From positions 25,985-89,984 of the forward strand of contig NZ_QKMR01000018.1 of assembly GCF_003208175.1 (NCBI RefSeq): 64,000 nt of DNA. Direction: 5' to 3'. The stretch is from Ruminiclostridium sufflavum DSM 19573. Its GTDB lineage: Bacteria > Bacillota > Clostridia > Acetivibrionales > DSM-1351. Shown here in pieces: positions 46,618-55,769 of this stretch; the first letter of the stretch is position 1, and each line of letters opens with the position of its first letter. A model generated the notes under the pieces. It worked only from the letters and a program-made list of their open reading frames with translations. It made no database searches and was not told the DNA's origin. The translations under genes and the position numbers were made by a program.

Positions 46618-47001
46618 TCAATTGGGTACAACATGTATTTCAACGCTATTTAAGGCCTCTTTTAACGATTTATAAAAATAGTTTTCGCTATGATCACCCT
46701 TGGAATCTCCAAGAACTAATAAATCAATTTTATTTTCAAATGCATAATCAACTATTGTATCAACTATATTATCAGATCTTAAAACTGTCAGATTAGCACC
46801 GACTGATTTTGCAATTCCAAAAAGATATTCCAGTGCTTCGCCTTCCTTTTCGTTATCAAGGAAGCTCCAGTTATTTTTAGCAACATGGATAATAAATATT
46901 GAATCATTATTATTCGAAAACTCTAATGCTTTTCTGATAAGTCGTTCACATGTTTTCTGTTGAGTGACGCAAACTAATATATTACTACCAGATTGGCTCA
47001 A
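46618..47001 (-). CDS. Universal stress protein family
   Basis: 127 residues in the Rossmann-like UspA fold: NILVCVTQQKTCERLIRKALEFS at the start and IDLLVLGDSKGDHSENYFYKS at the end. The ATP-binding GxxGxxGHxG pattern is only partly kept, so nucleotide binding is uncertain. TTG start with GAGGAGG eight bases upstream. It also resembles the N-terminal Usp domain of KdpD sensors. Monocistronic. Confidence 0.82.
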   Translation of the reverse strand: MSQSGSNILVCVTQQKTCERLIRKALEFSNNNDSIFIIHVAKNNWSFLDNEKEGEALEYLFGIAKSVGANLTVLRSDNIVDTIVDYAFENKIDLLVLGDSKGDHSENYFYKSLKEALNSVEIHVVPN

Positions 47002-47231
47002 TTAATGACCTCCTCTCTTATATATTATTATACTAAATTATTATTGTTTTGTCTTTCAATATTAAATGAAACTTAATATTCTATTTTTAAAAACCCGGGG
47101 AGCTTTTGAGTATCACACAGGCAGCTTAAATATTATTTACAAAAAGTAGTATTGCAGTTAGCAGCTTTAAGGGGTAATATTAAAAAGTATAATAGAGTGG
47201 AAAATTAATATTAATGGAGGCTTTTGGTAAC

Positions 47232-48074
47232 ATGAGAGATATTGATGCCGAAAAAATAATAGAAGCTGTGAAAAATATGTGCATGAATGCCAACTATTAT
47301 TTGAATAATGATATAAAACAGGCTATGGAGAGCGGCTTACAAAGTGAACGGTCTCCCATCGGTACACAAATACTGGACAAGCTGTTGATAAATGCAGAAC
47401 TGGCGGCTGAGAAGAAAGTAGCTATATGTCAGGATACCGGAATGGCAGTGGTTTTTGTTACTATAGGACAAGAAGTGCATATCACCGGGGGAGGATTAGC
47501 TGATGCTATTAATGAGGGCGTAAGAAGAGGATACAGCGAAGGCTTCCTGAGAAAATCGGTAGTGGGTGACCCTATTGAACGAGTTAATACAGGTGACAAT
47601 ACACCGGCTGTTATACATTATGAGATTATTCCCGGTGATGCCCTGAAGATAGAATTAGCGCCAAAGGGCTTTGGAAGTGAGAATATGAGTGCATTAAGGA
47701 TGCTTAAGCCGTCAGACGGCATAGAAGGAGTAAAAAGCTTTATATTGGAAGCTGTGGACAAAGCCGGGCCGAATCCATGTCCTCCAATTGTAGTAGGAGT
47801 AGGAATAGGGGGAACGATGGAGAAAGCAGCTATTCTTGCAAAAAGAGCGTTATTAAGGCCGGTTAATATAAGGAGCAATATAGAGTATGTTAAGAATTTA
47901 GAAAAAGAAATGCTTCAAAAGATAAATGAGCTTGGCATAGGACCGGCAGGGTTAGGCGGAAACAATACTGCATTGGCTGTAAATGTGGAGACATACCCGA
48001 CTCATATAGCCGGATTGCCGGTGGCAATAAATATAAGCTGTCATGTAACCCGCCATGCGGAAGCTGTATTATAA
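47232..48074 (+). CDS. Fumarate hydratase class I, alpha subunit
   Basis: About 280 residues of the iron-sulfur hydro-lyase alpha family (fumarase/L-tartrate dehydratase). Likely cluster cysteines are in KKVAICQDTGMAV, GPNPCPPIVVGVGIGG and INISCHVTRHAE. It forms a heterodimer with the beta subunit encoded 115 bases downstream and hydrates fumarate to malate. ATG 47232 fits the GGAGG at 47216-47220 better than ATG 47214. Confidence 0.92.
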   Translation: MRDIDAEKIIEAVKNMCMNANYYLNNDIKQAMESGLQSERSPIGTQILDKLLINAELAAEKKVAICQDTGMAVVFVTIGQEVHITGGGLADAINEGVRRGYSEGFLRKSVVGDPIERVNTGDNTPAVIHYEIIPGDALKIELAPKGFGSENMSALRMLKPSDGIEGVKSFILEAVDKAGPNPCPPIVVGVGIGGTMEKAAILAKRALLRPVNIRSNIEYVKNLEKEMLQKINELGIGPAGLGGNNTALAVNVETYPTHIAGLPVAINISCHVTRHAEAVL

Positions 48075-48125
48075 TTTGATTCTTTAAATAACCGGAGGTT
48101 TCTTCCGGATCGGGTATTTCATCAA

Positions 48126-48180
48126 TTTTAGTGCCGGGCACACAGTGAAATTTTGTGCTTTGAGTACAGTGAAAGGAAGG
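48126..48180 (+). promoter_or_regulatory. Tandem type B hairpins before fumarase beta
   Basis: Two successive copies of the pattern GTGC-N-GCAC/GTAC-AGTGAAA: GTGCCGGGCACACAGTGAAA and GTGCTTTGAGTACAGTGAAA, the second running into GGAAGG, the ribosome binding region of the beta gene. Confidence 0.55.
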
Positions 48181-48189
48181 ATTTGTAAT

Positions 48190-48744
48190 ATGCATCACAA
48201 TATAACAGCACCATTTGACAGAAATACGGTAAAAGAATTAAAGGCAGGAGATACAATTTCATTGAGCGGAGTAATATATACTGCAAGGGACGCTGCACAC
48301 AAAAAACTGATAGAATTATTGAAAGAAAATAAAAAACTGCCATTTGATATAGAAAATCAGACAATATACTATGTTGGGCCATGTCCTGCGAAGGAGGGCG
48401 AAATTATCGGCTCTGCGGGGCCAACCAGCAGCTACAGGATGGATGCGTATGCACCTGAATTAATTAAGCTGGGAGAGACAGGAATGATAGGCAAGGGGCT
48501 TAGAAATGAGCACGTTATCAATGCAATGAAGGAATACGGTGCGGTATATTTCGGTGCTATTGGCGGGGCAGGAGCATTAATGGCTGAATGCATAAAAAAA
48601 CAGGAAATAATTGCTTTTCCGGAATTAGGTGCAGAGGCGGTAAGAAAGCTTGAAGTTAAAGATTTTCCGCTTACAGTTATAATTGATTGCTATGGAAATA
48701 ATTTATATGAAATAGGGAAAAATGAATACAGGAAATGCAAATAG
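48190..48744 (+). CDS. Fumarate hydratase class I, beta subunit
   Basis: 184 residues: TVKELKAGDTISLSGVIYTARDAAHKKL, YYVGPCPAKEGEIIGSAGPTSSYRMD, GLRNEHVINAMKEYGAVYFGAIGGAGAL. This is the beta half of the two-subunit class I fumarase. The start at 48190 follows GGAAGG. Malate/fumarate interconversion here fits an incomplete anaerobic TCA branch. Confidence 0.92.
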   Translation: MHHNITAPFDRNTVKELKAGDTISLSGVIYTARDAAHKKLIELLKENKKLPFDIENQTIYYVGPCPAKEGEIIGSAGPTSSYRMDAYAPELIKLGETGMIGKGLRNEHVINAMKEYGAVYFGAIGGAGALMAECIKKQEIIAFPELGAEAVRKLEVKDFPLTVIIDCYGNNLYEIGKNEYRKCK

Positions 48745-48857
48745 TGTTTACGACCATGCATTAATTACATTTTCTATATATTTTTAAAATTCATTAGTGT
48801 ATAATAGCAATGAATGTGAAAAGGTATTATTAATCAATTATCAAGGAGGTTTATTAT

Positions 48858-49061
48858 ATGGCAAAGGTTACTAAGGATATGATTATTTCCGATGTGCTGG
48901 ATTTGGACAGAGGGACTACACCGATATTTTTAAGCAGCGGTATGCATTGCTTGGGCTGCCCTTCCGCTTCAGGCGAAAGTATTGAAGATGCTTGTGCAAT
49001 CCATGGGATTGATGCTGATAAATTAGTAGAAGAATTAAATAAATATTTAGAATCAAAATAA
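48858..49061 (+). CDS. DUF1858 domain protein (hybrid-cluster-associated redox disulfide family)
   Basis: 67 residues: MAKVTKDMIISDVLDLDRGTTPIFLSSGMHCLGCPSASGESIEDACAIHGID. The CLGC motif is the redox disulfide typical of this small family, found alone or fused to redox proteins. Clean AAGGAGG start and a nearby TGTATAAT -10. Partner unknown. Confidence 0.9.
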   Translation: MAKVTKDMIISDVLDLDRGTTPIFLSSGMHCLGCPSASGESIEDACAIHGIDADKLVEELNKYLESK

Positions 49062-49088
49062 CTCAAATATTGAGGACAAGCTTCTGAT

Positions 49089-49188
49089 TAAAAAAGAGAC
49101 TCGCAAAACGGGTGCTGTTGCGATAACCTGTATAAGTTAAGGCTCATACATTATTGCTGCCGCCACATTTTTGCCGGAGTCTCTTTTT
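49089..49188 (+). terminator. Large terminator-like hairpin after the DUF1858 gene
   Basis: Outer stem AAAAAGAGACTC / GAGTCTCTTTTT encloses about 76 bases. The long interior is unusual for a simple terminator and could be a small structured RNA or a short inserted palindrome. Confidence 0.65.
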
Positions 49189-49288
49189 ATTGTAATTGTA
49201 TAGATATACGAGTTTTTGTTGTATTATACTTTTTACTAAGTTATAATTTAATAGGTTGATTTAGTAAAGTGAAGTGGAAAATTGATAA

Positions 49289-50623
<1,335 letters not shown>

Positions 50624-50673
50624 GCTTCAGCACTGAAATAAGCCAATAGTCAAGCCTTGATTAATTTTTGAAA

Positions 50674-50719
50674 CTGTAAAATCCTGAGGGAGCTTCCTTA
50701 TGGATTTTACAGTTTTATT
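50674..50719 (+). terminator. Terminator after purA
   Basis: CTGTAAAATCC / GGATTTTACAG followed by TTTTATTT. Confidence 0.88.
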
Positions 50720-50789
50720 TGACGTACTCTCAGATTGAATTTCTATTGGTGTCATATAATCAGTTTTTTGAAAAATACCAAAAAAAGTG

Positions 50790-50818
50790 TTGACAAATAA
50801 GAGAATATTAAGTATTAT
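50790..50818 (+). promoter_or_regulatory. Promoter of tRNA-Lys
   Basis: TTGACA, 17 bases, TATTAT; 38 bases before the tRNA. Confidence 0.8.
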
Positions 50819-50855
50819 TTATACTTGTGGTCGCAAACGCCACGCCGCAAATTAT

Positions 50856-50931
50856 GACCCATTAGCTCAGTTGGCAGAGCACTTGACTTTTAATCAAGGT
50901 GTCCGCAGTTCGAATCTGCGATGGGTCACCA
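50856..50931 (+). tRNA. tRNA-Lys (anticodon TTT)
   Basis: Seven-pair acceptor stem GACCCAT/ATGGGTC, anticodon loop CTTTTAA, T-arm GTTCGAATC, encoded CCA. Confidence 0.97.
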
Positions 50932-51010
50932 AGTTTCTTTTCAGTTATTTAGTTGAGCTGTCCTTAATGAAAAAATTGATTAAATGATAGCTTGAAATAA
51001 AAAAAGATAC

Positions 51011-51039
51011 TTGACAAATTATATAGTCCTAAGTACAAT
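51011..51039 (+). promoter_or_regulatory. Promoter of the tRNA-Glu/tRNA-Asp unit
   Basis: TTGACA, 17 bases, TACAAT. Confidence 0.78.
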
Positions 51040-51080
51040 GTATTTTGTCAGTCAGCGGAAGTCAGACGATGTTTTAATAA

Positions 51081-51155
51081 GGCCCATTGGTCAAGCGGTT
51101 AAGACACCGCCCTTTCACGGCGATAACAGGGGTTCGATTCCCCTATGGGTCACCA
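51081..51155 (+). tRNA. tRNA-Glu (anticodon TTC)
   Basis: Acceptor GGCCCAT/ATGGGTC (one G-U), anticodon loop CTTTCAC, T-arm GGTTCGATTCC, encoded CCA. Confidence 0.96.
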
Positions 51156-51169
51156 TTGATTTTTTAAAT

Positions 51170-51246
51170 GGCCCGGTAGTTCAGTTGGTTAGAATGCCAG
51201 CCTGTCACGCTGGAGGTCGACGGTTCGAGCCCGTTCCGGGTCGCCA
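51170..51246 (+). tRNA. tRNA-Asp (anticodon GTC)
   Basis: Acceptor GGCCCGG/CCGGGTC, anticodon loop CTGTCAC, G discriminator base as needed for AspRS, encoded CCA. Co-transcribed with tRNA-Glu. Confidence 0.96.
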
Positions 51247-51280
51247 TTTGAAATTTATCTGCTGATATAAGTCAGCACAA

Positions 51281-51315
51281 GAGTCCTTTAGTATTAAGCT
51301 GAAGGGCTTTTGTTA
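51281..51315 (+). terminator. Terminator of the tRNA-Glu/Asp unit
   Basis: AGTCCTTTAG / CTGAAGGGCT stem (with G-U pairs) then TTTTG. Confidence 0.7.
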
Positions 51316-51501
51316 TTTATTATAAAGGAAGATAAAAGTTTAAGGTAATGGCCGTAAGGCATTTATATTTATATATGTAGCAGCAGGTTTGAAGATGTAG
51401 AGGTTTACCGGAATAATACCGGTATTCAACCAGGCTTGCTGTTTAAAGTTCTTGATAAAAAGCAGAAAGGGTTATTTCTTGTCTATGGACAAATAAAAGT
51501 A

Positions 51502-51531
51502 TTGACATATACATAAATATCGTGTTATTAT
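51502..51531 (+). promoter_or_regulatory. Promoter of tRNA-Thr
   Basis: TTGACA, 18 bases, TATTAT. Confidence 0.75.
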
Positions 51532-51594
51532 ATGTAAGCAGTTGAGTAAAACATTTGCTTAGATGGTTAGATGTAGTAAATTAGCATGTTTTAT

Positions 51595-51670
51595 GCTGGT
51601 GTAGCTCAGCAGGTAGAGCAGCTGACTTGTAATCAGCAGGTCGGGGGTTCAATTCCGTCCGCCAGCTCCA
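51595..51670 (+). tRNA. tRNA-Thr (anticodon TGT)
   Basis: Acceptor GCTGGTG/CGCCAGC (one G-U), anticodon loop CTTGTAA, encoded CCA. Confidence 0.96.
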
Positions 51671-51674
51671 AAGC

Positions 51675-51712
51675 AAAAGGTATTGAGATAATAACTCAGT
51701 ACCTTTTTTGTG
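51675..51712 (+). terminator. Terminator of tRNA-Thr
   Basis: AAGGTATTGAG / CTCAGTACCTT followed by TTTT. Confidence 0.85.
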
Positions 51713-51883
51713 TTTTAGGAAGTATATAAGAATTACACAAAGAGTCTGCCTTCTTGAGGCTTATATAATGAAAGTTTTTGCCGAATTATTTTTTTATGCC
51801 GGTTTCGAACGCAGATTGTATCTGGGTATATTTGCTTTATAAATAAAATAATTGTAAATTATAAAAAAGATGATATTTTACTA

Positions 51884-51912
51884 TTGACTATAAAATGGAA
51901 AAGTGATATCTT
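51884..51912 (+). promoter_or_regulatory. Candidate promoter upstream of the flavoprotein operon
   Basis: TTGACT, 17 bases, TATCTT, ending five bases before a 20-base palindrome. Confidence 0.5.
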
Positions 51913-51916
51913 ATAA

Positions 51917-51936
51917 CAGTTAGTTTAAACTAACTG
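51917..51936. promoter_or_regulatory. 20-base palindrome, operator candidate 1
   Basis: CAGTTAGTTTAAACTAACTG, a perfect inverted repeat placed where it would block transcription from the promoter just upstream. The TTAG..CTAA form resembles DtxR/IdeR-family iron operators, but this is a resemblance only. Confidence 0.65.
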
Positions 51937-51988
51937 CAAAATACTTTTATCTGTAATTTCCTTTGATAGGGTTTTCACATTGGAAAGT

Positions 51989-52023
51989 CAGATAACTACC
52001 GCTTCCTCAGGAAGCGTTTTTTA
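51989..52023 (+). terminator. Terminator between the two palindromes
   Basis: CGCTTCC-TCA-GGAAGCG followed by TTTTTT. It would end a transcript of about 100 bases started at the upstream promoter. Confidence 0.8.
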
Positions 52024-52030
52024 AGCAATT

Positions 52031-52050
52031 AAGTTAGTTTAAACTAACTT
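52031..52050. promoter_or_regulatory. 20-base palindrome, operator candidate 2
   Basis: AAGTTAGTTTAAACTAACTT, a perfect inverted repeat sharing 18 of its 20 bases with copy 1, 114 bases centre to centre. Confidence 0.65.
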
Positions 52051-52096
52051 GATTATAAGCAGTATACAGCCGGATTTTCAACATAGAAGGCTGACA

Positions 52097-52173
52097 GGTC
52101 AATTACGGTTAAAGCCTCAAACCCAAACTATCGTCCGACATCGTTGGCTTTTAGCCGATAGTAATTGACTTTT
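52097..52173 (+). repeat. Extragenic palindromic repeat, copy 8
   Basis: GGTCAATTACGGTTAAAGCC at the left, AACCCAAACTATCGTCCGAC inside and TTAGCCGATAGTAATTGACT at the right. Confidence 0.7.
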
Positions 52174-52210
52174 GGTAATAATTTATAAATCTGCAAGGGG
52201 GAGGACTTAT

Positions 52211-53674
52211 ATGCTATTTATTATTGCATTGTGTCTTGCATCGGCTGTTGTTTTTGCAGGACGAAATTTTATAAAAAAACATTCTGTATTGTGTTATATC
52301 TCGGCAGCTGTTATTTCTGCCGCTGTTTTTGCCGGAATGGTATCGGGGACCGTATCGGCTTTGCCTGGCTGGGTAAACACATGGGTTTTGACGCTCTTTT
52401 CGCGGGGGACATTTGCAACTGCGTTATTCGTAATTGTAATGTATACGGGAGCTCTTCCGAATAATTCAAAGCTAATACGGGTATTGATGCCTGTCAGGGC
52501 AGAGCTTTCCATCCTGGCAAGTATTTTGACCTTGACTCATAATGCAGCTTACGGGGTTACTTATTTTAAGATGATGTTTATTAACTCCTCAATGCTAAAG
52601 ACAACACAATTTACAGCCGGGGTTATAACAATTATTCTTCTTTGCCTGATGATACCTCTGACGGTGACATCCTTCAAATTAATCCGCAGGCATATGAACG
52701 GAAAGACATGGAAGAAGCTTCAAAAGAGTGCATATTTGTTTTATGCTCTGATTTATTTGCATGTGATGTTTTTATCGGTTCCGGGGGCAATAAACGGAAA
52801 TATAAGCTATAGAATTTCAGTTGTCGTATACAGCGTTGTCTTTCTTTTATATGCCGCTATGAGAGTAGAAAAGGCATGGAAAAAAAGAAGAATGCCCGCG
52901 GCTTATTCTGTGGTTCCGTACACAACGGCATTGGTTTCATTTGCACTGGTTTGCATTTTTACGTTAAATGTTCCCGGAGCAGTTGCAGGAAGTGTAAGGC
53001 AAGAGGAGGATACCGCATTGGCTGTATCAGAATCCGCGCCGTCTGAAGCAAGAGATATTATGGATACATATGAAAATGAAGACGGTAAAAACAATGAAAA
53101 AACCCCGCTCAGTTCTGATAATGCAGAGTCTCCCGAAGAGGAGGATAGCAAGGAGCTTGATAAGGAAGAGAACGGTAAGGAAGTACCCTTGACGGAATCA
53201 GATTCCGGTGTCAAAAATACAGGAATAAAACAAGATTCCAGAGGAAGTGCTGCCAGTCCGGTGCAGGCTGGTGCTGACAAGGCTCAAAGCAAAACCGGAA
53301 AAGCTGTGAAAAATGGTGAGGATGGGGAAACAAGGCCACCGGAAGCAAAAAAACCGGAAGAGAAGCCTTCGGTTTCTGAGGCTGCACCTCCTCCCGCAGT
53401 GAAATACAAATATAAAAATGGAAGTTTCAGCGGCAGCGGTGAGGGATATGTGGGACTGATATCAGTAAATATTAAAATCCAGAATGACATTATTAAAGAT
53501 ATTGCAGTGACAAAGAATTCTGAGGATGAGCCTTATTTTTCAGCTGCAAAGGAGCTGATAGGAGATATACTGTCAAAGCAGAGTACCTCTGTAGATACTG
53601 TGAGCGGAGCAACCTTCAGTTCAAAGGGAATAATATCGGCAGTTGAGGATGCGCTTAAAAATGCAAAGCAGTAA
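52211..53674 (+). CDS. Membrane FMN-binding protein with ferric-reductase-like transmembrane domain
   Basis: 487 residues from ATG 52211 (GGGGGAGG upstream). Six or so membrane helices in the first ~255 residues carry spaced histidines of the kind that ligate haem in ferric-reductase-like domains (THNAAYG, RRHMNGKTW, YLHVMFL). A Glu/Lys/Ser-rich linker (about 260-390) follows, then a C-terminal FMN-binding domain (about 398-487) with the flavinylation motif VDTVSGATFSS. The Thr in SGATFSS is where ApbE attaches FMN, and apbE is the next gene. It would move electrons across the membrane to an external flavin. The haem assignment is inference. Confidence 0.85.
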   Translation: MLFIIALCLASAVVFAGRNFIKKHSVLCYISAAVISAAVFAGMVSGTVSALPGWVNTWVLTLFSRGTFATALFVIVMYTGALPNNSKLIRVLMPVRAELSILASILTLTHNAAYGVTYFKMMFINSSMLKTTQFTAGVITIILLCLMIPLTVTSFKLIRRHMNGKTWKKLQKSAYLFYALIYLHVMFLSVPGAINGNISYRISVVVYSVVFLLYAAMRVEKAWKKRRMPAAYSVVPYTTALVSFALVCIFTLNVPGAVAGSVRQEEDTALAVSESAPSEARDIMDTYENEDGKNNEKTPLSSDNAESPEEEDSKELDKEENGKEVPLTESDSGVKNTGIKQDSRGSAASPVQAGADKAQSKTGKAVKNGEDGETRPPEAKKPEEKPSVSEAAPPPAVKYKYKNGSFSGSGEGYVGLISVNIKIQNDIIKDIAVTKNSEDEPYFSAAKELIGDILSKQSTSVDTVSGATFSSKGIISAVEDALKNAKQ

Positions 53675-53717
53675 TTATTTTAGTGAGGTGCGGCATAAGA
53701 GGTATGCGGAGGTTAGC

Positions 53718-54752
53718 GTGAAAAAATTTTTAATTATCTGGTTGCTTATTATAACACTGCTAAGCGGCTGCAGCACACAAGCTTCATATTCAGGTGTGCA
53801 TGAAGAGCCGGTCAGTGAAACCGTCTTTGCTATGGATACGGTGATGCAGCTGACTGCATACGGTGCGGAGGCTGTTGTTATGGATGAAGCAAAAAAACGG
53901 ATTTTAGAGCTGGAGGGGCTGCTATCCACAACAAATACTGACAGTGAGGTTTATGGCATTAATCAAAAAAAGTCCGGCAGGGTTTCGCCGGATACGGCTT
54001 CTCTGATTCAAGCCGGAATAAAATACGGTGATATTACCAACGGGCTTTTAGATGTAACGGTCTATCCTTTAGTCAGGGAGTGGGGCTTCACCACGAACAA
54101 TTACAGGGTGCCGGATAAGGATTCTATTTCAAGGCTTTTAAAGAACATCGACTACAAAAAAATAAGGTTTAATAAGGCTGAGGCTTCTGTATCCCTTCCT
54201 GACGGTATGATGATGGATTTCGGCAGTTTGGCAAAGGGATATGCAGGAGATGCCGTACTTAAAATTTTTTCTGATGCGGGTATAAAATCAGCAATGGTAA
54301 ATCTGGGCGGAAATGTACAGACTCTTGGAAAAAAGCCGGATGGCTCCTGCTGGCGTGTAGGAATAAAAAACCCTGAGGGTGAAAATTATATAGGCACGGT
54401 TTTGATAGACGGCAGGACAGTAATAACCTCAGGGGGCTATGAGCGTTATTTTAAGGATGATAACGGCAAGGTTTACTGGCATATCTTTGACCCTGTAACG
54501 GGATACCCGGCAAAAGCAGGTCTTATATCAGTATCTGTTGTGACTGATACGGGAATATACGGAGAGGCTCTTTCTACCTCCTTATTTATAATGGGTATCA
54601 AGGAAGCATCTGAATTCTGGCGGAAGCACAGGGACTTTGAGGCTGTATTTATTTCTGAAAAGGGCAGTGTGTATGTAACAGAAGGGCTGCGGGATAATTT
54701 CAGCTTTTCTGAGGACTATTCAGGACATACTCTTACGGTAATAGAACAATGA
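53718..54752 (+). CDS. apbE: FAD:protein FMN transferase (ApbE), lipoprotein
   Basis: About 344 residues. A lipoprotein signal with lipobox LLSGC places it outside the membrane. The ApbE fold shows FAMDTVMQLTAYG, MMDFGSLAKGYAGDAVLKI, SAMVNLGGNVQTLG, and the metal-binding GYERYF.. / HIFDPVTGYPA with VVTDTGIYGEALST. It covalently attaches FMN to Thr/Ser of FMN-binding domains, here probably those at 52211 and 55770. GTG 53718 is chosen for the CGGAGG site; the frame is open from 53643. It overlaps the next gene by four bases. Confidence 0.95.
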   Translation: MKKFLIIWLLIITLLSGCSTQASYSGVHEEPVSETVFAMDTVMQLTAYGAEAVVMDEAKKRILELEGLLSTTNTDSEVYGINQKKSGRVSPDTASLIQAGIKYGDITNGLLDVTVYPLVREWGFTTNNYRVPDKDSISRLLKNIDYKKIRFNKAEASVSLPDGMMMDFGSLAKGYAGDAVLKIFSDAGIKSAMVNLGGNVQTLGKKPDGSCWRVGIKNPEGENYIGTVLIDGRTVITSGGYERYFKDDNGKVYWHIFDPVTGYPAKAGLISVSVVTDTGIYGEALSTSLFIMGIKEASEFWRKHRDFEAVFISEKGSVYVTEGLRDNFSFSEDYSGHTLTVIEQ

Positions 54753-55120
54753 AAAGAACAAAGCTATGGAGCCTGATATTTTTTATGATACTGTTTGGCT
54801 CTGCTATTGCATTGCTAAAGCCGGTAAAAAGTAGCGGAACTACAGCAAAAATTTACCGTGACGGAGTATGCGTATATTCCGTTGAGCTCAGCGGTGTAAA
54901 AGCTCCTTATACACTCAGATTCAAAGGAGAGAACGGCTATAACACTGTTTTGGTGGAGAATGGCCGCATATGCGTATGCGAGGCAGACTGCCCGGATAAA
55001 ATATGTGTTCATCAGGGCTGGATTTCAGAGTCGGGAGCGCCTGTTGTCTGTCTACCCAACAAACTTGTCATCAAAATAGAAAAGGGTGCTGCGCAGGATA
55101 TTGACGGGGTATCCCAATAA
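54749..55120 (+). CDS. NusG domain II-containing membrane-anchored protein
   Basis: 123 residues. One N-terminal membrane anchor (about 5-23) is followed by a small beta domain of the NusG-II type with DGVCVYSVELSG, NTVLVENGRICVCEADCPDKICVHQGWIS and LPNKLVIKIE. The CxxxCPDKICVHQG segment is the hallmark of this family. These proteins accompany ApbE, FMN-binding and Gx-transporter genes in Firmicutes; in Listeria-type electron-transfer loci a protein of this kind is called EetA, as I recall. Exact role unknown. Confidence 0.85.
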   Translation: MKRTKLWSLIFFMILFGSAIALLKPVKSSGTTAKIYRDGVCVYSVELSGVKAPYTLRFKGENGYNTVLVENGRICVCEADCPDKICVHQGWISESGAPVVCLPNKLVIKIEKGAAQDIDGVSQ

Positions 55121-55140
55121 AACAGCTGTGAAAGAACTAA

Positions 55141-55169
55141 ATTTTTGTGCCGTAAACTCGGCGTGGGAG
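55141..55169 (+). promoter_or_regulatory. RBS-proximal hairpin, type A (Gx transporter)
   Basis: TTTTTGTGCCG-TAAACT-CGGC running into GTGGGAG, the ribosome binding site for ATG 55175. Confidence 0.65.
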
Positions 55170-55174
55170 TTAAT

Positions 55175-55720
55175 ATGAGAACAAAAAGGCTTACAAAAAT
55201 GTCATTATTAACGGCAATTGCGCTTACAATCTTTATTTTTGAAGCACAAATCCCGGTAATCATTCCTGTACCGGGTGTAAAAATGGGCCTTGCCAATATT
55301 ATTAATATATATGCCGTATTCGTATTGGGACCGGCAGATGCATTATGTATTTTATTATGCCGTATTTTTTTGGGCAGTGCATTTTCAGGACAGATAATGG
55401 TGCTTTTGTACAGCTTGGGCGGAGGTCTGCTGTGTTATCTTGCCATGCTTTTAATGAGAAGATTTTTAACACTGAAGGAAATATGGGTGGCAGGTATCGT
55501 GGGGGCTATAGTTCATAATACCGGGCAGATATTGGTAGCGGCGGTTGTAATGAAAACTGTGTCAATATTTTATTATCTTCCGGTGCTTCTGATTTCGGGA
55601 ATATTTGCAGGATTGCTGACAGGTTTAAGTGCCCAGTTTTTAATTAATCATATGAGCCTCATAGGAAAGATAGACAGCAATGGGGGTGATAAACGGAAAA
55701 TATTCAAATTAAAAGATTAG
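55175..55720 (+). CDS. Gx transporter family membrane protein
   Basis: 181 residues with about five membrane helices: TKMSLLTAIALTIFIFEAQIPVIIPVPGVKMGLANIINIYAVFVLG is the typical opening of the Gx (heptaprenyl diphosphate synthase component I-like) family, related to ECF transporter S-components. Start 55175 is set by the GTGGGAG at the hairpin end. Neighbours on both sides are flavoprotein genes; homologues in flavin electron-transfer loci (EetB-like, from memory) are proposed to work with the membrane quinone or electron relay. Confidence 0.87.
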   Translation: MRTKRLTKMSLLTAIALTIFIFEAQIPVIIPVPGVKMGLANIINIYAVFVLGPADALCILLCRIFLGSAFSGQIMVLLYSLGGGLLCYLAMLLMRRFLTLKEIWVAGIVGAIVHNTGQILVAAVVMKTVSIFYYLPVLLISGIFAGLLTGLSAQFLINHMSLIGKIDSNGGDKRKIFKLKD

Positions 55721-55769
55721 TTTATGAGTACTGAGTCTTTATTTAAAAATTAAAAGGAGGAATTAACAG

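Noticed and set aside
51936..52210. FMN riboswitch upstream of the flavoprotein operon
   Set aside because: The conserved RFN blocks are absent; only palindromes, a plain terminator and an extragenic repeat are seen.
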